Positions 6,482 through 10,564 of a stretch of DNA of 10,564 nt are shown in pieces. Every line of letters begins with the position of its first letter. Position 1 is the stretch's first letter. The position numbers and the translations under genes are program-made. The notes under the pieces were generated by a model that ran no database searches, was not told where the DNA came from, and saw only the letters and a program-made list of their open reading frames with translations. The DNA lies in NCBI GenBank assembly GCA_051745935.1, contig JBNJEM010000243.1, positions 1-10,564 on the forward strand, read 5' to 3'. This DNA is from JBNJEM01 sp051745935. GTDB lineage: Bacteria > Planctomycetota > Planctomycetia > Pirellulales > Pirellulaceae.

Positions 6482-7915
6482 CTATATGAAACCTCCCAGC
6501 GCATCGATCTGGCTGAAGTAGGTGAACAACTGGTTCTTGGCGAGCGTGTAATGGATGCGCACCTGATTCAGCTCATACGCGTACCGGTATTTCCGTCGTT
6601 GGACGAGTTCCCTTTCTTCTTTTTTCCGGAGATCAAAATCCCCCACCGATGCAGCAATGCGAGCGGCCAGTCGCGCCGTGTTATCCCACCCGGCGGTATG
6701 TAAGTCCGCCTCTTGCAGGATTCTCTTTGCTCGTTCAGTTTGTCGCGCTATCTCTTTTCTCGAATATGCGTCTCGGCACGCGGCCTCCGCCACTTGGTCA
6801 TTCTCGGCGTCCGGCGTTTGCTCCAACCAGCCGGCCGCGAATTCAGGGTCGAACCTCAACCTGCATCCCATGGCTCGTTCATAATCCTTCCCAAACAAGA
6901 GATAAACATGGTTGCGGGCCTCTGTCCTGTCGGCGGAAAACACACTCCGTATCAGCTCCGCTCTTTCCCGCTGCAACGTCTCGCGCGCTTCCTTTCCATA
7001 CTTGCGTTCTACAACTTCATCCAAGTCCTGATTATGCCACAAGAAGTGTTGGGCATCGAACAAGGCATCGCCCCGGGAATTTGAAAATTGAGCATTGAAC
7101 GCCGTGATCAGCTTCCCGGTTTGTATCGATATCTTGTTCATGGTCAAATCGAACAGCAACGACGTCGTGCTGCAACCAATAATGCCTGCGAGCTTTTCAG
7201 AAAAACTTCGACCGACGCGCTCTCCGACGTGGTTGAGTGTCACGTCCGCCAGGTACTGTTCGCATACTTTACAGTCATTGGCATCAAACAATGCTCCATC
7301 AAAGTAGTCTTCGATCAGCTGCAAATTAATACCGGCAATGGCATCCTCGACGTCCTGCGGGAGGGGCTTTTCCAGCACGAAGCTCGCCGCCCGGTGGAAC
7401 CCATCTTCTTCCGTGCAGCTGCTGACCAGCTTTTCTAAATCAGCGTACGAGACGGACAGCTTCTCCAGAGTCTCCGGACTCAAGGCCCGCGCGACCTCGA
7501 GACGCTTCGCCACGTCCCCCTCGGGCCGATGCTCCACGTCATATTGGACCACTCCGTCCCACAGGTCTTGAATGAGCGACGGTTTCTCGAGCTTCTTGGC
7601 GTCCTCGGTGAGATTCCCAAGGTTGGCGGCCGCCACGAGGCTCTTTTTCCCCGCGAACAGATAAGAGATGGCCGTGAAGAAATTCCCTAAACCAAAGGCC
7701 GAAATTGCTCCAGCCGCGGTTATGGCAAGAGATCCCTCACGGGGGATCGGAAATTCAACGCCAAAAACAGACGCGGTAATATCCGCCAGGTACGCGCCAC
7801 CTCCCGCAAAGAGTGCGGCCAGCGATGTGTAGCGGGCCGCTTTCCCCTTGAGCATTTTGCCCAAGTGGCCCGAGGCTCCCGCAACACTGTACACTCTTCG
7901 CGGTGGTACGGCCAT
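6482..7915 (-). CDS. Unrecognised protein with two N-terminal hydrophobic segments
   Basis: This 477-aa protein matches no family I know. Residues 1-28 are basic (MAVPPRRVYSVAGASGHLGK...), followed by two hydrophobic, Ala/Gly-rich segments at about 29-53 (YTSLAALFAGGGAYLADITA...) and 61-89 (GSLAITAAGAISAFGLGNFF...). These could form a membrane hairpin. From about residue 95 the protein is helical and charged. It contains a Cys pair in CKVCEQYL (about 215-222) and an Arg/Glu-rich C-terminal half likely to form coiled coils (ERAELIRSVF; RKEIARQTERAKRILQEADL). A membrane-anchored structural or scaffold role is possible but unproven. The ATG at 7915 is chosen over a TTG at 7933; neither has a strong ribosome-binding site. 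The first 176 bp recur exactly at 9847-10022. Confidence 0.75.
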   Translation of the reverse strand: MAVPPRRVYSVAGASGHLGKMLKGKAARYTSLAALFAGGGAYLADITASVFGVEFPIPREGSLAITAAGAISAFGLGNFFTAISYLFAGKKSLVAAANLGNLTEDAKKLEKPSLIQDLWDGVVQYDVEHRPEGDVAKRLEVARALSPETLEKLSVSYADLEKLVSSCTEEDGFHRAASFVLEKPLPQDVEDAIAGINLQLIEDYFDGALFDANDCKVCEQYLADVTLNHVGERVGRSFSEKLAGIIGCSTTSLLFDLTMNKISIQTGKLITAFNAQFSNSRGDALFDAQHFLWHNQDLDEVVERKYGKEARETLQRERAELIRSVFSADRTEARNHVYLLFGKDYERAMGCRLRFDPEFAAGWLEQTPDAENDQVAEAACRDAYSRKEIARQTERAKRILQEADLHTAGWDNTARLAARIAASVGDFDLRKKEERELVQRRKYRYAYELNQVRIHYTLAKNQLFTYFSQIDALGGFI

Positions 7916-7983
7916 GATTACACAGTCATTCAACCCAAGTGGTGGTAGTAATGAAGTTGCCGTCCCTTATCCCGAGGTTCCGC
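7740..7983. repeat. 244-bp perfect direct duplication, copy 1
   Basis: Every base from 7740 to 7983 matches 9847 to 10090, an offset of 2107 bp. The match stops sharply at both ends. It covers codons 1-58 of the 477-aa gene and 68 bp upstream of its ATG. A TAA at 7967-7969 (minus strand) corresponds to the stop of the PQQ-type fragment next to copy 2. Confidence 0.97.
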
Positions 7984-8340
7984 GTGTGTCAATTTCGATA
8001 CCGTTACGCCATCGCCGTATATTTCCCGTTCGCGCAGTGAACCCCGGGCTTGTGAGACAACCTGTTCGTCAGAGTCGAGTCCGCACACCAGCAGAGACTC
8101 CCGCCCCCCCAGCGCCACGGCTAACGATAGGTCGTCGCAGCCGATCACGACGACTAAGCCTCCCTGGACGCCGGAGCATTCAATGATCTCTTCAGGCTCG
8201 ACACCGTTGCCACGCCGCGGCGGCAATAGGCGGTAACTGACAAGACTGGCCGCTCTGTCTGCTGGCCGCTAACGACCAGGATCAAGCGGCGGGGACGGGA
8301 AGACGCAACCAGTATCAACCAACTTTGCCCCCGCTCGCCC
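7984..8340 (-). pseudogene. N-terminal fragment of a PQQ/propeller-type protein with a SAM-fold-like segment
   Basis: A minus-strand frame reads SLVSYRLLPPRRGNGVEPEE, IIECSGVQGGLVVVIGCDD and LSLAVALGGRESLLVCGLDS, ending near GDGVTVSKLTH at 7984. The GGLVVVIGCDD strand-loop resembles motif I of SAM-dependent methyltransferases. From memory, planctomycete PQQ/BamB-like proteins carry such a domain with this EEIIExSGVxGGLVVVxGC signature. Upstream, LILVVSGQQTER reads in another frame around 8245-8300, so a frameshift breaks the signal region. At 7983/7984 the frame runs into the 244-bp duplication and ends in unrelated residues. The matching C-terminal part is at 10074-10340. The fragment is not functional. 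Confidence 0.5.
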
Positions 8341-8347
8341 GCATCCG

Positions 8348-8611
8348 TTAGTTCGGGCCCCCGTTGCTGGCGGCAAACGGCTTTCGTGGAGATGCCGCCG
8401 ATTTCCGCACCAGGGCACGGAAGTCCGGATTTGTTTCGATCAAGTCACTGATCAAAGTGTCATCTTCGTCCTCGGGATCGAGCGGCTGAATGGCCACAAG
8501 CCGATGGTCCGGCAATTCTACCACAACCGGTTGCCCCGAATCACAGCATCTAGTCAGCAGACCCGGTGTGTCCGTCTGTAGTTGTCTCAGGGGAATCACT
8601 TCGATGTCCAT
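8348..8611 (-). CDS. Antitoxin of a type II toxin-antitoxin pair
   Basis: This 87-aa protein has a Phd/YefM-like N-terminus (MDIEVIPLRQLQTDTPGLLT, residues 1-20), then CCDSGQPVVVELPDHRLVAI (22-41), the expected dimeric DNA-binding fold. The acidic linker DPEDEDDTLISDLIETNPDF (45-64) and the basic C-terminal tail are expected to wrap the toxin. An in-frame start 21 bp upstream exists. I chose the ATG at 8611 because AAGGA lies just before it and MDIEVI is the usual start. The first 62 bp overlap the end of the toxin frame, so the order is toxin then antitoxin. The antitoxin looks intact although the toxin is broken. Confidence 0.65.
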   Translation of the reverse strand: MDIEVIPLRQLQTDTPGLLTRCCDSGQPVVVELPDHRLVAIQPLDPEDEDDTLISDLIETNPDFRALVRKSAASPRKPFAASNGGPN

Positions 8612-8900
8612 GAGAATCCTTGCCTCCCACAATCAGTTTGTTCCCGACTTTCCGTCCGACGATCAGCAAAACCACTTCGGACTTGTCCCGCTCCACATTA
8701 TACAGAACACAAAGATCCCGAACACGGAGTTCAAACTCGGCCAGAGGGTTGGGCCGAAGCCGGCGAATCGCCTTCGTAGGCCTATCCGGTTGATCACGTA
8801 AACGCGCCTCGATCGCCGCCTCAAGGATTCACTGCTCGCGAACCGGCAAGGCTCCCAGTTGTGCGTCCGCATCGTCAGTGATCGTAATGTCAAACGCCAT
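8550..8900 (-). pseudogene. ParE/RelE-type toxin with a premature stop at codon 24
   Basis: Reading from the ATG at 8900, the frame gives MAFDITITDDADAQLGALPV then REQ, a TGA at 8829-8831, and then ILEAAIEARLRDQPDRPTKA, IRRLRPNPLAEFELRVRDLC and VLYNVERDKSEVVLLIVGRK to a TAG at 8550-8552. Both sides are clearly the same toxin family: N-terminal strand and helices, then the ELRVxDLxVLYNV core strands and the VGRKVGNKLIVGG C-terminal region. From memory the residue after REQ is usually R (CGA), so a single C-to-T change would explain the TGA. Everything after the stop stays in frame with no second lesion, so the inactivation looks recent. An internal restart is possible but not supported by a ribosome-binding site. 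It overlaps the antitoxin by 62 bp. Confidence 0.65.
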
Positions 8901-9485
8901 TCGACGCCCAACCGCGCGAGACATGACACAAGACAACCGATGATCGACAGATTACCCTGTCCCCAGAGACCAGGCAACCGGCCAACCAGTTCCACCAAAA
9001 AACGTATTGCAGGCATGCCATCCCCGTTCAGCCGCAATAGAACCGGACGTTTGGGGAGAATGCTTGTCGAGTACCCTGGTTACGACGATTCCGTGATCGA
9101 TAAACCTAGATCGCCACGCAAGCCAGGGACGCGGTGTGCGCACCCAGGCTGGGTCGGATACCCGGCGTGAATCGATGTACCTCGGCCTCGTGTTTGGCCT
9201 CCGCTGTCCGAACTTTTAATTCTACCGCCGATACGACCGCCGGGGTCTTGGGCTGGCGGGTATATTGGCGGCATAGAACGCTTGAACTTTCCACGATTGT
9301 ATCCCACGCAAACTCGAATTTGCAAACACTTCCTGACGATTTCCCTCGCTGTTTCCGCAATTGCCAATGGCTTTTCACCTCGTTTTACGTATCGACCACC
9401 ATCACCGGGCGGCGGGAGTTGACATTGATTTTGAAATCCGCTGGCCACCGCCGCTCCGGTGCATGGCTTGAGTACGCCTGGCATG
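8901..9485. other. Stretch without a recognisable gene
   Basis: Several open frames run through these 585 bp on both strands, but none shows a family pattern, a good start and a consistent codon bias together. A short plus-strand frame at 9366-9470 (MAFHLVLRIDHHHRAAGVDI...) is open but lacks a ribosome-binding site. The only signal I can support is the minus-strand promoter candidate listed at 9296-9325. Confidence 0.5.
9296..9325 (-). promoter_or_regulatory. Sigma70-like promoter candidate, minus strand
   Basis: TTGCAA (9320-9325) and TACAAT (9296-9301) are separated by 18 bp on the minus strand. The -10 resembles the TACAAT of the promoter at 5257-5262. It points toward the toxin-antitoxin pair, about 400 bp downstream, with no clear gene in between. 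Confidence 0.35.
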
Positions 9486-9846
9486 GTGTACAACTTGTGG
9501 GGTGTAAGTCCCCTGTACGAGAACGAACGCCTTCAGAAAGGCAGTATACCCACTGTGATCTTCGGAAGCAAAGTACGAGGTGAGGGCAACCGCGGCTCGG
9601 GTGACCGGCCGTGGGAAGGAAGCCCGCGAGTGCGCTCGTTAAGCCGGCACCCCCTCCGTCGTCGGCCGCATTCTCCCAAAAACCGCGCTCACGACGAACA
9701 GAAACTGGATACAAGGCCCGATCGGCCAGGCGAGTGGGCCGACCACCACGAAGCCGTTTTCGTTCAGCCGGTTTGGTCAATCAAGAGCTTGCGCGGCGAC
9801 GGTTGTACCCCTTATCCAGGGAGGGCTGGAGTCCAAGTCCGGGAGT
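9486..9846 (+). ncRNA. Probable 5' (domain I) fragment of a group II intron
   Basis: The stretch starts with GTGTAC, close to the GUGYG intron 5' end, followed by a hairpin in which GTACA (9488-9492) pairs with TGTAC (9514-9518) and GGGG (9499-9502) with CCCC (9510-9513) around the loop TGTAAGT. A GGTGTAAGTCC-type hairpin right after the 5' end is common in bacterial group II introns. Further segments (GGTGAGGGCAACCGCGGCTC from 9579, GGAAGGAAGCCCG from 9615, GGATACAAGGC from 9708) fit my memory of domain I. No reverse transcriptase and no domain V follow. At 9847 it is cut by the 244-bp duplication, so it would not splice. The assignment is from pattern memory, not a covariance model. Confidence 0.45.
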
Positions 9847-10022
9847 CGGGGGATCGGAAATTCAACGCCAAAAACAGACGCGGTAATATCCGCCAGGTAC
9901 GCGCCACCTCCCGCAAAGAGTGCGGCCAGCGATGTGTAGCGGGCCGCTTTCCCCTTGAGCATTTTGCCCAAGTGGCCCGAGGCTCCCGCAACACTGTACA
10001 CTCTTCGCGGTGGTACGGCCAT
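9777..10022 (-). pseudogene. Truncated second copy of the 477-aa gene
   Basis: From the ATG at 10022 the first 59 residues equal the N-terminus of the 477-aa protein, with the same DNA over 58 codons (codon 59 differs silently). The frame then reads into the antisense of the intron-like region (LPDLDSSPPWIRGTTVAAQA...) and stops at 9777. The product would have 81 residues with only the first hydrophobic segment. It is a by-product of the duplication and is not expected to work. Confidence 0.8.
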
Positions 10023-10090
10023 GATTACACAGTCATTCAACCCAAGTGGTGGTAGTAATGAAGTTGCCGTCCCTTATCCCGAGGTTCCGC
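9847..10090. repeat. 244-bp perfect direct duplication, copy 2
   Basis: Identical to 7740-7983 over the full length. On its left it abuts the intron-like sequence, and on its right it runs without interruption into the C-terminal PQQ-type fragment. The right junction therefore looks like the original arrangement and the left one like a break. Confidence 0.97.
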
Positions 10091-10340
10091 CTAAGCAAAC
10101 CAGGTTTCCATCCACTGTGCAGACACACACGCCGGAGTCGGTGACAATCATCCCGTCCAGGACCGGGGCCGTCGAGAGGGCGCATTCCGTGTGTTTCGCT
10201 CCCTGTCTTCGTGCCACGATGCGGAGAGTGCCAGGACCGGAATCGCCGTCGGCGTCTGGTAGATTGGCGCCGCCCGCCACGAGCAAGCTGTCGCGGCACA
10301 GCACCAAGGCCCGCGCGATAAACGGCAGGTGCCGCGACCA
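10074..10340 (-). pseudogene. C-terminal fragment of a PQQ/propeller-type protein
   Basis: The minus-strand frame reads WSRHLPFIARALVLCRDSLL, VAGGANLPDADGDSGPGTLR, IVARRQGAKHTECALSTAPV and LDGMIVTDSGVCVCTVDGNL, then VCLGGTSG and a TAA at 10074-10076. The blocks WSxxLPxxxRALVLxxDxLxVAG and APVxDGM...DGNLVCLGG match the closing blades of planctomycete PQQ/BamB-like propellers, where the end is typically DGxxVCLG. The frame continues upstream of W (10338-10340) into residues that do not look propeller-like, so the junction is near 10341. The stop lies inside the 244-bp duplication, 52 bp before the ATG of the 477-aa gene copy. It is likely the other end of the gene whose N-terminus is at 7984-8340. 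Confidence 0.5.
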
Positions 10341-10344
10341 CTGA

Positions 10345-10564
10345 AGCTTCCGCCGTCCTCCGCGATTTCTCCGATTCGTCTGCTGGCCCTTCTTTGCAGC
10401 TTCTGGCTCCGGCAAGCGGTCCACGATCCCCAAGGACCTCGCCGCGATCTTGGATCACATGAACATCGAGCAAGAGGCTTGGTTGGACACGGTGCGAGGG
10501 TACGACGAGCTGTTTTGTCACGTCGTGGGCTCGTGTGCCTCGATGGGCGAGGCCGCGACGCGGA
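10345..10564 (+). CDS. Partial ORF running off the window, possibly transposase-like
   Basis: The frame is open from just after a TGA at 10342-10344 to the window end. It reads ASGSGKRSTIPKDLAAILDH, then MNIEQEAWLDTVRGYDELFC and HVVGSCASMGEAATR. The first ATG in frame is at 10459, but coding character starts earlier (about 10400), so the true start may have been lost at the junction near 10341 or may be non-ATG. The W-L-D-T-V-x-x-Y and ASMGEAA pattern faintly recalls transposase N-termini, but I cannot assign a family. The gene continues beyond the window. Confidence 0.4.

Noticed and set aside
7095..7438. Plus-strand frames inside the 477-aa gene
   Set aside because: They are antisense to a long coding frame and have no starts or motifs of their own.
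9080..9493. 137-codon minus-strand frame
   Set aside because: Low-complexity Gly/Arg-rich composition, no family pattern, and a competing frame of similar quality on the same strand.

Overview
The window (10,564 bp, high GC) looks like part of a Planctomycetota chromosome. I infer this from family content: a Tat-exported Gfo/Idh/MocA oxidoreductase, a secreted right-handed beta-helix protein, PQQ/BamB-like propeller fragments, a small-ORF plus retropepsin-like protease cassette, a ParE/RelE-type toxin-antitoxin pair, and many short palindromic repeats. I could run no search, so the lineage is inference.

Left part (1-4607) is the well-preserved part. A MITE-like element with imperfect terminal inverted repeats (126-399) abuts the stop codon of the oxidoreductase gene (393-1712, minus). 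Upstream on the same strand, across a 148-bp gap holding a 100-bp dispersed repeat, lies a dipeptide epimerase gene of the enolase superfamily (1861-2907, minus) with every expected catalytic residue. A 557-bp divergent intergenic region carrying three copies of a 16-bp motif separates it from a secreted beta-helix protein (3465-4607, plus). Exported saccharide or peptide metabolism is a reasonable common theme, but no substrate can be read from the sequence.

Middle part (4604-6440) is a mosaic of remnants. It has a frameshifted C-terminal gene fragment meeting the beta-helix gene tail to tail, a second inverted copy of the palindromic repeat, and a two-gene cassette (83-aa protein plus a retropepsin-like protease) whose protease is cut to 64 residues. 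Facing it is a minus-strand gene remnant split by the second copy of the 100-bp repeat. A small intact charged protein of unknown function follows (6165-6440, minus).

Right part (6482-10564) centres on an unrecognised 477-residue protein with two N-terminal hydrophobic segments (6482-7915, minus), probably co-transcribed with the 91-aa gene. Its first 176 bp plus 68 bp of upstream DNA occur again, identical over 244 bp, about 2.1 kb away (9847-10090). A PQQ-type gene appears to be split across the two copies: its N-terminal part is fused to the first copy and its C-terminal part to the second. Between the copies are an apparently intact antitoxin, a toxin gene broken by one in-frame TGA, about 580 bp without a recognisable gene, and what looks like the 5' part of a group II intron without its reverse transcriptase.

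I did not find a clear new defence or biosynthetic system. The most unusual content is the history of rearrangement, and the two-gene unit of unknown function that it duplicated in part.
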